Shown here piece after piece: positions 1 through 8,349 of a DNA stretch of 42,906 bases. The first letter of the stretch is position 1. Each line of letters starts with the position of its first letter. The position numbers were made by a program, and so were the translations under genes. Under the pieces are notes generated by a model, which was not told where the DNA came from, made no database searches, and saw nothing but the letters and a program-made list of their open reading frames with translations. Source of the stretch: Chitinophaga pinensis (GTDB lineage Bacteria; Bacteroidota; Bacteroidia; Chitinophagales; Chitinophagaceae); assembly GCA_943333125.1 (NCBI GenBank), contig CALQSB010000026.1, forward strand, positions 1 to 42,906, in the 5' to 3' direction.

Positions 1-50
1 AACATCCGTCTTTTATGCTACAAAAACAACTGTTTATTTATCCAATTTTT

Positions 51-146
51 AGGGGGTCAATTTCAGCCGGAATCAGGGGGTCAATTTGAAATGGAATGAG
101 GGGGTCAGTTTCAAATGGATTTAGGGGGTCAATTTGCGTGGATTTT
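51..146. mobile_element. Terminal repeats of an IS21-family-like insertion sequence
   Basis: Four direct repeats lie head to tail at 51, 75, 99 and 123, exactly 24 bp apart. Each starts AGGGGGTCARTTT, followed by a more variable 11 bases with a GGA core. Multiple terminal repeats of this style are typical of IS21-family elements, and I recall this GGGGGTCAATTT type from Bacteroidota IS21 ends. The istA/istB genes would lie left of the window; bases 1-50 show no gene. The outer IS boundary is probably near 140-149, just before host sequence that codes for a glycosidase. The exact end and target duplication cannot be fixed without the other end. Confidence 0.7.
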
Positions 147-914
147 CCAGTACAGCCTGTAAAGATTTATTCTAACCTTGAGAAAATCGAATTGTTTCAA
201 AATGGCAAATGGCTTGGCGTTCAAAATACCAATAAAGGTGTTGCTGTTTGGAATGTTCCATTTGTAAATGGAAGAAACTTTTTATTCGCGAAAGGTGTGA
301 ATGAGAAAAGTGGATATGAAGATGGAATCGAAATCAATTTTGAAATTGTTCCTTTAAAATTGAATCAAAATAAAAATAAAGATTTCGAATTGGCTGTAAA
401 TGTTGGCAGCAATTGCTTTTTTATTGACCCAATAAACAACACAACTTGGTTTCCGGATCAAGAATATAAAATGGGTGGATTTGGTTATTTGGGTGGAGAA
501 GTATATCGATCTTCAGAAATAAGAATTGGTCATCAGTCTGAAGTAAATCTCACACGCAATGTACCATTATATCAAACCTTCAGATTTGGATTGACTGATT
601 ATAAATTTGATGTAGCTGATGGGGAATATGAAGTAGAATTGCATTTTTCAGATTTAGAAAGCAAAACTCAGAAATCCATTTATGATTTGAATGACAAAGA
701 AGATATTAGTAAAGAACTAAGTGAATTTAATGTTTCGATAAATGGTGCAAAAGTGCTTGAAGAATTTTCTCCAGCCAAACAATATGGTGCATTGAATGCC
801 ATTGTGAAAACTTTTGTTGTTACTGCAAAAGGGCTAAAAGGCTTGACTATTTCTTTTGAACATATAAAAGGGAATACATTATTAAATGCAATAAAGATTA
901 GAAGATTGAATTAG
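147..914 (+). pseudogene. 5'-truncated GH2-type glycoside hydrolase, C-terminal and malectin domains
   Basis: The reading frame is open from the IS repeats to the stop at 912-914, but the protein has no genuine N-terminus. An ATG at 96 lies inside the IS repeats. The first ~75 host residues (KIYSNLEKIELFQNGKWLG, later WNVPFVNGRN) resemble the Ig-like C-terminal domain of GH2 beta-galactosidases. The remaining ~180 residues look like a malectin/carbohydrate-binding domain (AVNVGSN, MGGFGYLGG, YQTFRFGLTDYKFDVADGEY). Catalytic TIM-barrel residues are absent, so the fragment should be inactive as an enzyme. The likely history is IS21 insertion into, or deletion next to, a large GH2 gene. Whether the 5' part survives beyond the IS is not visible here. 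Confidence 0.75.
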
Positions 915-1032
915 TATAAAAAATCCATTAGTCCACTTTTTGCTGATGATTTACACATTTCAAATCTTAGTAGTTGGGGAATAAAATTTTTAGAATCACA
1001 ACGATTAATCGAATCAATACAATTTCGGGATT

Positions 1033-3237
1033 TTAAAAAACCAGTAGTCCTGTTTTATATAATTGATTCACCGGTTTATTATCCCAGAATAGTTCAAAAT
1101 CTTCAAGTTCCGCTTTTGCATAATCGTCCATGACTTCTTGAATAGTCATATGTGATTTTGTTTTTAATTTATTCAGTAATTCAAATAACCAAACGCCCTG
1201 AGCTTTGTCAACTTTGATATTTATTGAATTTGATTTTGTTTCAAAATTTAAAGAAGCCAGTTCCCATTGATTTCCTTTTTTTGATTTGGTGATAACCTCA
1301 ATGGCAGGAAGGTTGCCAATGAAAATAACTTTAGAACTTGGTTGATAAGAATGAAATTCTGCTTCATCAAGTGCATCGGTGATAAAATTAGCACTAACTG
1401 TTGTTCGTGGTACTTTCATGTCAAACCATTTATGCAAAGGCTCTTCCAGTCCAACATTATGCATATAATTTAGTAATGATTTTTTTAAGCCAAAGCCAAA
1501 AATAGTATGATCGATTCCTGATAAATCGATATGCTCAACATCATTATCAGCAAAACTAATTTCAACATCATTGGCTTTTTTTACATTGAACTTTTCAGGT
1601 TCCAATCCCACCGGGCTGTGTGCTGTCATGGCAAACTGATGCCAGAATGCCGATTGTAATATTCCTGCATGAAACATTTGTCTTACCATTTCCAGACTGT
1701 CGATTGTTTCCTGTGCAGTTTGAGTAGGGAATCCATACATTAAATAAGCATGAACCATAATGCCGGCTTCAGTGAAATTGCGATTTACTTTTGCCACCTG
1801 AGATACAGTAACTCCTTTATTGATCAATTCCAATAATCTGTCGCTCGCCACTTCAAGCCCGCCAGAAACTCCAATACAACCACTTGCTTTCAATAAATAA
1901 CACAGGTCTTTGGTAAAGCTTTTTTCAAAACGAATATTCGTCCACCAGCTGATAACTAATTTTCTCTTTACAATTTCAATTGCCAGTGCGCGCATAAGAG
2001 AAGGAGGAGCGGCTTCATCTACAAAATGAAATCCGGTTTCTCCAGTTTGTGCAATCATTTCTTCAATTCTGTCGCAGAGAATACTTGCTGTTAATGGCTC
2101 ATATCTTTTAATATAATCCAGACTCACATCACAAAATGTACACTTGCCCCAATAGCAACCATGCGCCATAGTGAGTTTGTTCCATCTGCCATTGCTCCAC
2201 AAACTATGCATTGGATTGATAATCTCAATAGCCTGAATATATTTATCTAAATGCAAATCACTATAATCCGGCGTTCCTACTTGTGTTTGTTTATAATCAG
2301 CACAAGCTGAGTTATTAAAATAAGTAACAACTCCTTCTTTAAGTAAAAAAGTCCTTTTGAGTTCGTCTTCTTTTTTATCTCCTTTGATGTATTGAATCAG
2401 ATTTTCTATAGGCGCTTCGCCATCATCTAAAGTGATATAATCAAAAAATTCAAATACTCTGGGATCTTTAATGCTTCTAAGTTCTGTATTGGCAAAACCG
2501 CCACCCATGGTGATTTTTATGGAAGGAAAATTTTGTTTTACAAATTGTGCAATTCTAAAACCGGAATAAAGGTTTCCAGGAAAAGGAATTGAAATCGCTA
2601 GCATCATCGGTTTGATGGTGGTAATTCTTTTATCTATAATATTCATTAAGATGTCATCAACAAATGTTGAAGGACTATTCAGTGATTGATATAATTCGTC
2701 AAAACTGTTTGCACTTCTTCCCAATCGCTCTGCATATCTGCTGAATCCAAAATGTTCATCTACACATTCTTTTATCAGGTCACTGATATCTTCAAGATAC
2801 ATGGTAGCAATGTGCTTCGCCTTGTCGTGAACACCCATACTTCCAAAGGCCCATTGCAGATCATCGAGTTGAAGAAATCTGTTTGCTTCGGGTAAGAAAT
2901 TTCTTTTGGAAATCAGATGTGCAAGTGTAGGTTGTTTGCCTTGCAGAAATTCAATTACAGGATCAATAGAATTAATATAATCTTCTTTCAAAGAAATTAT
3001 TCTTCTCGCATTTTCAGAAATAAGACTCCATTTGCTATCATTATAACTCGGGCATGCTGAGAAAATTTTATTCAAGCCAATTTTGCTGAATATCTCGATA
3101 ATCACATCAATACCTAAATCACTTTGAAATGATGAAATGTTTTTGGTATTAAGAAATCCTTTTAAATAAGCCGTTGCCGGATAAGGCGTATTTAACTGCG
3201 TAAAAGGTGGAGTTATTAAAAAAACTGTATTTGACAA
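1033..3237 (-). CDS. B12-binding-type radical SAM protein
   Basis: A 734-residue protein. The N-terminal region (about residues 1-300) has the look of a cobalamin-binding Rossmann domain (FLITPPFTQLNTPYPATAYL, SDLGID, then ITMGGGFANTE and DYITLDDGEAP). A radical SAM barrel follows, with its cluster motif HGCYWGKCTFCD at Cys361, Cys366 and Cys369. The spacing is CX4CX2C, one residue longer than the usual CX3CX2C. Downstream motifs FHFVDEAAPP, GVSGGLEVASDRLL and YGFPTQT are typical of the fold. The C-terminal ~150 residues have no family I can name. The substrate is unknown; relatives do methylation or ring rearrangement. The gene stands alone, divergent from the GT2 gene at 3356. Confidence 0.8.
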   Translation of the reverse strand: MSNTVFLITPPFTQLNTPYPATAYLKGFLNTKNISSFQSDLGIDVIIEIFSKIGLNKIFSACPSYNDSKWSLISENARRIISLKEDYINSIDPVIEFLQGKQPTLAHLISKRNFLPEANRFLQLDDLQWAFGSMGVHDKAKHIATMYLEDISDLIKECVDEHFGFSRYAERLGRSANSFDELYQSLNSPSTFVDDILMNIIDKRITTIKPMMLAISIPFPGNLYSGFRIAQFVKQNFPSIKITMGGGFANTELRSIKDPRVFEFFDYITLDDGEAPIENLIQYIKGDKKEDELKRTFLLKEGVVTYFNNSACADYKQTQVGTPDYSDLHLDKYIQAIEIINPMHSLWSNGRWNKLTMAHGCYWGKCTFCDVSLDYIKRYEPLTASILCDRIEEMIAQTGETGFHFVDEAAPPSLMRALAIEIVKRKLVISWWTNIRFEKSFTKDLCYLLKASGCIGVSGGLEVASDRLLELINKGVTVSQVAKVNRNFTEAGIMVHAYLMYGFPTQTAQETIDSLEMVRQMFHAGILQSAFWHQFAMTAHSPVGLEPEKFNVKKANDVEISFADNDVEHIDLSGIDHTIFGFGLKKSLLNYMHNVGLEEPLHKWFDMKVPRTTVSANFITDALDEAEFHSYQPSSKVIFIGNLPAIEVITKSKKGNQWELASLNFETKSNSINIKVDKAQGVWLFELLNKLKTKSHMTIQEVMDDYAKAELEDFELFWDNKPVNQLYKTGLLVF

Positions 3238-3307
3238 TAGAATGATTTATGCTGCGAAAATATTTTTTATTCTTCGAAATACAATAATTTATAGTACATA
3301 AAATCAA

Positions 3308-3331
3308 TTTGGCATTAAATTCGGATATTTG
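3308..3331 (+). promoter_or_regulatory. Predicted promoter of the GT2 gene
   Basis: A TTTG at 3308-3311 and the element GATATTTG at 3324-3331 (7 of 8 to TAnnTTTG) lie 24 nt before the ATG at 3356. They match the Bacteroidota sigma factor -33/-7 pattern, though the spacer is short. No Shine-Dalgarno sequence is present. Confidence 0.4.
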
Positions 3332-3355
3332 CTTTCAAATTAACTTGAAATAAAG

Positions 3356-4096
3356 ATGATATTGGGAAAAAAACTGGTTGTTGTGCTTCCGGCATACAAT
3401 GCTTCAAAAACAATAGAGCAAACCTATAATGAAATTCCATTTGACATTGTAGATGAAATTATTTTAGTAGACGACAACAGTAAAGACAATACCGCCGAAG
3501 TAGCCGCCGCTTTGGGAATTAAACATATCATTGTTCATCCTCATAACAGGGGTTATGGCGGCAATCAAAAATCTTGTTATAATAAAGCAATAGAACTGAA
3601 TGCCGATATCGTAATCATGCTTCATCCGGATTATCAATATACCCCAAAATTGATTCACAGTATGGCCTATTTAATTGCCAATGATGTTTATCCTGTAGCA
3701 TTCGGTTCAAGGATTTTGAGTAAAGGCGCACTTACAGGTGGCATGCCCTGGTATAAATATATTGCTAATCGAATGTTGACTTCTTTCCAGAATATTTTAT
3801 TAAACGAAAAACTATCTGAATATCATACAGGTTACAGAGCATTTTCCACTGTAGTATTAAAAAGTATTTCTTATAATTCCAATTCGGATGATTTTGTTTT
3901 CGACAATCAAATGATTGCACAGATTTTTAATAAAAAATTTCAAATCGGAGAAATCACGTGTCCTACAAAATATTTCCCAGAGGCTTCTTCTATTAATTTA
4001 AAAAGAAGTATTATTTATGGTCTGGGCGTTTTAAAAGTAAGTTTCCAGTTTCGGTTAAATAAATGGGGGTTTATAAAACCTGAATATTTAAGGTAA
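3356..4096 (+). CDS. Family 2 glycosyltransferase, polyprenyl-phosphate sugar synthase type
   Basis: A 246-residue GT-A fold protein of the DPM1/polyprenol-phosphate mannosyl- or glucosyltransferase type. Visible motifs are VVLPAYNASKTI at the nucleotide-binding N-terminus, the VDDNSKDNT donor-site aspartates, HPDYQYTPK in place of the metal-binding DxD region, and FDNQMIAQI near the acceptor side. There is no long C-terminal membrane domain, so it is a soluble or membrane-associated enzyme. It would load a sugar on undecaprenyl phosphate for use by an integral membrane transferase. The GT39 gene that could use such a donor is convergent and overlaps it by 9 bp. The sugar identity cannot be read from sequence. 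Confidence 0.85.
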   Translation: MILGKKLVVVLPAYNASKTIEQTYNEIPFDIVDEIILVDDNSKDNTAEVAAALGIKHIIVHPHNRGYGGNQKSCYNKAIELNADIVIMLHPDYQYTPKLIHSMAYLIANDVYPVAFGSRILSKGALTGGMPWYKYIANRMLTSFQNILLNEKLSEYHTGYRAFSTVVLKSISYNSNSDDFVFDNQMIAQIFNKKFQIGEITCPTKYFPEASSINLKRSIIYGLGVLKVSFQFRLNKWGFIKPEYLR

Positions 4097-5749
4097 TGGG
4101 GTTCTTTTATAAAAATAGAATCCATTTTTGTGATACAAAAAGACCGCATCGTTAATCTCTTTTTCAAATTCATCTTTGCCGTTTATTTTACAAGAAATAT
4201 AAACGGTCTTGTCTAATTTTCCTTTTAACAACCAGTCCTGATTGGTGTAATTATTATTTTTCTGAGGCAACACTTCGCCATAAAAATAATTACTGTAAGA
4301 TTTATATTGGTAGGTTATTTTATAGCAATCCTCTTTTGCATGTTGTTGCCAGAATTCAATGTTAGCCCGCTGGCTGATGCTTTCAATCCTATTGATAAAA
4401 AAATAAAGACCAGATTGAATAAAAAATAAACTTCCCAAAAATAAAATGCCAATGGCCAATTTGATTTTTTGTTTATTAAAATAATTGAAACACAAAAAAA
4501 GACATAAAATCAAAACAATACCCGGAAGTATTTCCCATCCTGTCCAGGAAACATTTGCCTGAATATTCTCTACAGCAAAAGGATCGCGGCTTAATAAAGG
4601 AGTTAGCAGTGATTTGTTTCTTCCAAAATAAACCAGCAGAAATGGAGCGACTGCAAAAGGTATCGACGAAATGAGTATTAGTATTTTTGTTAGTTTGTTC
4701 AGCATCCATTTGTTCTCTATTAAATTACAAATGCTGATTGCTGCAAAAAAACTGATGGGATAATAACATAGAGATGAGTAATGAACAATCTTGGTTTGAA
4801 CTATTGAAAATAATATAAGCACTACCCAGAATAAGATTTTCATCCATTTTTTAAAGTTGATAAATCGAGGAGTTTCATCATTGTCTTTTTTTAACATAGC
4901 ATGAATGAAAAATGCAGAAACAGGAAAGCATCCAAAAAAAAGTACTACAAAATGGTAGAAAAAAAATCCGCCGTGTCCTGCATCCTTGGTGGTAAATAAT
5001 TCCCATTGGCGTATCGTGAATTCTCTGATAAACTGGCTTCCGTTTTGCAGTAAATCAATACCCAGCCACAATCCTGTGGTGATTGAGGCAACTAATGCGA
5101 ATAGTAACAACTGGGTTATGCTAAAAAAGTTTCTGAAGGAATTGGTAATCAGAAAAATCAAACCTGTTATGCCAATAATAATAATTGCGGCAGGTCCCTT
5201 TGTAAGTAATGCCAATCCAGCCATTATTCCAGCAAGGCCAATCCATTTGAAAGATTTTAATTGATCATCTTTATTTTCTTTTGCTTCAATTAAACCATAA
5301 AGGGATAATAAAATAAAAAAATTAAACCAGGGATCAATAATTCCGGATTTAAAATACAGATGAGGTAAAATGGTGCAGGCATAAGCCATCGCCCAAATAA
5401 ATCCGAATAAATTATTTTTAAGTTTCTTGCCTATTAAAAAAAGTAATGGTAAAACTAAAAGACCAAGAATAGCATTGGGAAGTCGGGAAGAAAATTCATT
5501 GATTCCAAAAATATTCATTGAAATGGATTGCAGCCAGAAAAAAAGAGGAGGCTTTTCGGTAAATAATTGAAAATTCATTTGTGGATGAAGATAATTTTTC
5601 GTGATTACCATTTCTCTGGAAATCTCTGCAAAGTTGATTTCATCCCAATCAAACAAGTTGGCATTTCCTAAAAAGGGAATGAAAAAAGCCAGAGAAAACA
5701 GAATCAAAAAAAACAAATAAGTGGAGTTCGCCGTTTTTTTGTTTTGCAT
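4088..5749 (-). CDS. GT39/ArnT-like membrane glycosyltransferase
   Basis: A 553-residue polytopic membrane protein of the PMT/ArnT superfamily. After the first membrane helix comes FDWDEINFAEISREM, with the acidic residues expected in the first periplasmic loop of GT-C enzymes. Next is FTEKPPLFFWLQS, the conserved region seen in ArnT, and then about ten more hydrophobic segments. A soluble C-terminal domain of ~100 residues follows. The enzyme should move a sugar from a polyprenyl-phosphate carrier to a periplasmic acceptor such as lipid A or a surface glycan. It sits 9 nt downstream of the PAP2 phosphatase gene, so the two form an operon. The 3' end overlaps the convergent GT2 gene. Confidence 0.85.
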   Translation of the reverse strand: MQNKKTANSTYLFFLILFSLAFFIPFLGNANLFDWDEINFAEISREMVITKNYLHPQMNFQLFTEKPPLFFWLQSISMNIFGINEFSSRLPNAILGLLVLPLLFLIGKKLKNNLFGFIWAMAYACTILPHLYFKSGIIDPWFNFFILLSLYGLIEAKENKDDQLKSFKWIGLAGIMAGLALLTKGPAAIIIIGITGLIFLITNSFRNFFSITQLLLFALVASITTGLWLGIDLLQNGSQFIREFTIRQWELFTTKDAGHGGFFFYHFVVLFFGCFPVSAFFIHAMLKKDNDETPRFINFKKWMKILFWVVLILFSIVQTKIVHYSSLCYYPISFFAAISICNLIENKWMLNKLTKILILISSIPFAVAPFLLVYFGRNKSLLTPLLSRDPFAVENIQANVSWTGWEILPGIVLILCLFLCFNYFNKQKIKLAIGILFLGSLFFIQSGLYFFINRIESISQRANIEFWQQHAKEDCYKITYQYKSYSNYFYGEVLPQKNNNYTNQDWLLKGKLDKTVYISCKINGKDEFEKEINDAVFLYHKNGFYFYKRTPLP

Positions 5750-5758
5750 ATTGGATGG

Positions 5759-6394
5759 TTAATTTTTGTATGTTTCGCCGTTTTTTATTTTTAGATTATT
5801 CATTATATGAAAAACAGCCAGCGAGAAGATCGTTCCTATAATTGAACCGGCAATAACATCCAGTAAAAAATGCTGGCCCAGATATATTCTTGAATATCCT
5901 GTTAAAATGGCCATTGCTAAAAGTGGAATATTCCATTTTTTATTTTGAAGGATTAAAGCTATTATTAATGATAATGCAAAAGCTGAAGTAGAATGCCCTG
6001 AAGGGAAGCTTGCTGATGTATGAGTAACAATACCCTTAATAAAATGCTGGTATTGTTCTGCCTTGAAATAACTTATAGGCCTTGGAGCAATTACGAGATT
6101 CTTGATAATTTGTGCGGCAATTCCTGAAAGACTATACGCCAAAAAAATCATCAGAGCGTCTTTCCGTTTTTTTAAAAACAAAAAAATAATAGTAATGATA
6201 ATTGCAAAAATGCCATCGCCTAAATAAGTAAAAAAAATAAAAAAATGATCAAGCCAATCTGCGTGGAATGAATTTAAATAGAGGAAGCTGTTTGCCTTTC
6301 CCAGCTTTAACAAAAATACAGTGGATAAAAAAATAAAAATAAAATATCCTATAAAGTAGCTTCGGGAATTATAATATTTATTGGCAAGGTTCAT
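5759..6394 (-). CDS. PAP2-family membrane phosphatase
   Basis: A 211-residue integral membrane protein with about six hydrophobic segments. It has the complete three-part PAP2 acid phosphatase signature: KNLVIAPRP (KX6RP), SFPSGHSTS (PSGH) and SRIYLGQHFLLDV (SRX5HX3D). Such enzymes remove phosphate from undecaprenyl pyrophosphate, phosphatidylglycerol phosphate or lipid A. It is the first gene of a two-gene operon with the GT39 transferase. That fits recycling of the carrier lipid or trimming of lipid A before sugar addition. Sequence alone does not separate these roles. Confidence 0.85.
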   Translation of the reverse strand: MNLANKYYNSRSYFIGYFIFIFLSTVFLLKLGKANSFLYLNSFHADWLDHFFIFFTYLGDGIFAIIITIIFLFLKKRKDALMIFLAYSLSGIAAQIIKNLVIAPRPISYFKAEQYQHFIKGIVTHTSASFPSGHSTSAFALSLIIALILQNKKWNIPLLAMAILTGYSRIYLGQHFLLDVIAGSIIGTIFSLAVFHIMNNLKIKNGETYKN

Positions 6395-6492
6395 TTTGGT
6401 GCATAAAGCTAAGATTTTAAACGATGATGAACAAATGCTGAATCTTGATTTATAGACTCAATTTAACTTTATCTTTTTGATAAAAAATATAC

Positions 6493-6518
6493 TTGTAAAT
6501 TCTTTCGGATTATCTTCG
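6493..6518 (+). promoter_or_regulatory. Predicted promoter of the msrB-msrA gene
   Basis: TATCTTCG at 6511-6518 matches TAnnTTTG at 7 of 8 positions, and a TTG lies at 6493-6495 as a possible -33 element. The ATG follows 18 nt after the -7 element, giving a very short leader. Confidence 0.45.
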
Positions 6519-6536
6519 TTAATCTAAAAAATCAAT

Positions 6537-7616
6537 ATGAAGCTATTCAATATTTTCCTGGGATTGGCATTTTCACTAACCTTAGCAATTTCGCTAAATG
6601 CTTGTGGGCAAAATAAATCAGCAGATAAAAATTCAGTTAAATTGACCAGCGATTTTCCTGTTTTTAAAACAAATGAGGATTGGAAAAAAGATTTGTCAAT
6701 AGAACAATATAAAGTGCTCAGGGAAAAGGAAACAGAGCGTGCGTTCACTGGGAAATTATTATACAATAAAGAAAAAGGTGTTTATAAATGTGCAGGTTGC
6801 GGAAATGAGCTTTTTACTGATGAAATGAAATTTGATTCTCATTGTGGATGGCCCAGTTTTGATAAAGAAATTGCAGGAGGTAAAATTAAAACAATTGAAG
6901 ATGATTCTTATGGGATGCACCGGACTGAAATTGTTTGTGCAAAATGTGGCGGCCATTTAGGGCACTTATTTGATGACGGTCCAACAGCAACGGGTATGCG
7001 CTATTGTGTTAATTCAGAATCTCTAACCTTTCAAAAAGAAATGGCTGTTGCTGAAGCAACAAAAACAAAAAACAATATTGATACTATCACTTTAGGCGGA
7101 GGTTGCTATTGGTGTGTGGAAGCGGTTTATGAAATGCTTGATGGTGTGGTAAATGTAACTTCAGGCTTCTCTGGCGGAAATGTTGTTAATCCTACTTATC
7201 GTGAAGTATGCATGGAAACTACAGGACATGCAGAAGTTGTACAAATTGTTTACGACAATAAAAAAACATCATTAGACGAAATCTTGAAAGTATTTTTTAC
7301 TGTTCATGATCCTACGACCCTGAACAGACAAGGCGCTGATGAAGGTGAACAATACCGCTCTGTAATTTTTTACCGGAATAATGAACAATACAAAGTGGCC
7401 AAAAGCATTATCGATGATTTGAACAAAAACAAAGTATATGAAAATCCTGTGGTGACACAAATTGTTCCATTTAAAGTTTTCTACAAAGCTGAAGATGATC
7501 ATCAGAATTATTATTTTCAAAACCAGGAAAAGCCATATTGTAAAATGGTTATTCAACCTAAATTGGAAAAATTTGAAAAGCTGTTTAAAGACAGAATAAA
7601 AAAATCGGATAAATAA
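6537..7616 (+). CDS. Bifunctional methionine sulfoxide reductase MsrB-MsrA, exported lipoprotein
   Basis: A 359-residue protein with a lipoprotein signal (hydrophobic stretch ending SLNACGQN, Cys23 region). The MsrB domain (about residues 40-165) has two zinc CxxC pairs (CAGCGNELF, CAKCGGHLGH) and the catalytic Cys157 in RYCVNSESL. The MsrA domain (about 180-345) has the catalytic motif GGGCYWC, with Cys190 as nucleophile and Tyr in place of the commoner Phe. It would repair both R- and S-methionine sulfoxide in envelope proteins. The MsrB-first order is the reverse of PilB-type fusions. It is followed by the MbnP/MbnH-like pair and a multicopper oxidase, so it sits in an oxidative envelope context. 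The export signal makes a cytosolic role unlikely. Confidence 0.92.
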   Translation: MKLFNIFLGLAFSLTLAISLNACGQNKSADKNSVKLTSDFPVFKTNEDWKKDLSIEQYKVLREKETERAFTGKLLYNKEKGVYKCAGCGNELFTDEMKFDSHCGWPSFDKEIAGGKIKTIEDDSYGMHRTEIVCAKCGGHLGHLFDDGPTATGMRYCVNSESLTFQKEMAVAEATKTKNNIDTITLGGGCYWCVEAVYEMLDGVVNVTSGFSGGNVVNPTYREVCMETTGHAEVVQIVYDNKKTSLDEILKVFFTVHDPTTLNRQGADEGEQYRSVIFYRNNEQYKVAKSIIDDLNKNKVYENPVVTQIVPFKVFYKAEDDHQNYYFQNQEKPYCKMVIQPKLEKFEKLFKDRIKKSDK

Positions 7617-7622
7617 AATCTA

Positions 7623-7630
7623 TAGCTTTG
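7623..7630 (+). promoter_or_regulatory. Predicted -7 promoter element of the mbnP-like operon
   Basis: TAGCTTTG is a full match to TAnnTTTG and lies 35 nt before the ATG at 7666. I see no convincing -33 element. Confidence 0.4.
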
Positions 7631-7665
7631 GAAATAATACCATGACTTGTTAACAACACTAATTT

Positions 7666-8349
7666 ATGAATAGAATTATTTTATTTATTTTATTCTTTAT
7701 TATCAGATTTACTGCAATTTCACAGGATGCAAGAAATGTCAGCATTTCGTTTTTTCCTGAAATGAATGAGGGAATAATAGTAATCAATAAAGAAATACGC
7801 ATCATTTCATCTAATGAAATTCTGAATGTCACAAAATTAAAATTCTATGTTTCTCATTTGAGTTTTTATAAAGATGAACAATTGGTATGGCAAGACAATG
7901 AACTTGCCCATTTAATGGATGCAGAAAATGAAATGAATATTAAATTTACCATCCAAAAAAATATTGAATTCAATACAATAAAATTCGGTTTAGGAATTGA
8001 TAGTGTTACCAATGTCTCAGGCGCTTTGGAAGGAGATATGGATCCGTTGAAAGGAATGTACTGGACCTGGCAAAGTGGATATGTAAATTTTAAAATGGAA
8101 GGAACCTCAACTGCAATTAAAAGCGAATCGCAGAGATTTGAATATCATCTTGGAGGTTACTCAGCAGAAAATAATACCTATAATACCATTAATTTAACTG
8201 TTAGAAATTCAGAGGCAATCAATATTGCCATTGATTTTCATAAATTTCTTTCTGATTTTAATGTAGTTACTCATCTTAATGTGATGTCTCCCGGAAAAGT
8301 AGCTGTTGATCTTTCAAAATTACTTGCCTCTTGTTTCAGTATAAGATGA
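7666..8349 (+). CDS. MbnP-family copper-binding protein
   Basis: A 227-residue exported protein with a Sec signal (hydrophobic to FTAIS, then QDARN). It shows the MbnP-like pattern: a beta-rich start with FFPEMNEG, LKFYVSHLSFY, FGLGIDSVTNVSGALEGDMDPLKGMYWTWQSGYVNFKMEG, read here as separate motifs. The WTW region is the hallmark of the family. In characterised MbnP, a tryptophan is oxidised to kynurenine by its partner di-haem enzyme MbnH, creating a copper site. Here the MbnH-like gene follows with an ATGA overlap. No methanobactin precursor is visible nearby, so this is a stand-alone pair. Copper binding by this protein is inference. Confidence 0.82.
   Translation: MNRIILFILFFIIRFTAISQDARNVSISFFPEMNEGIIVINKEIRIISSNEILNVTKLKFYVSHLSFYKDEQLVWQDNELAHLMDAENEMNIKFTIQKNIEFNTIKFGLGIDSVTNVSGALEGDMDPLKGMYWTWQSGYVNFKMEGTSTAIKSESQRFEYHLGGYSAENNTYNTINLTVRNSEAINIAIDFHKFLSDFNVVTHLNVMSPGKVAVDLSKLLASCFSIR

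Noticed and set aside
51..146. Four 24-bp repeats as a CRISPR or coding repeat
   Set aside because: They are directly adjacent without spacers and match IS21-type terminal repeats; the encoded eight-residue repeat ends at the host junction.
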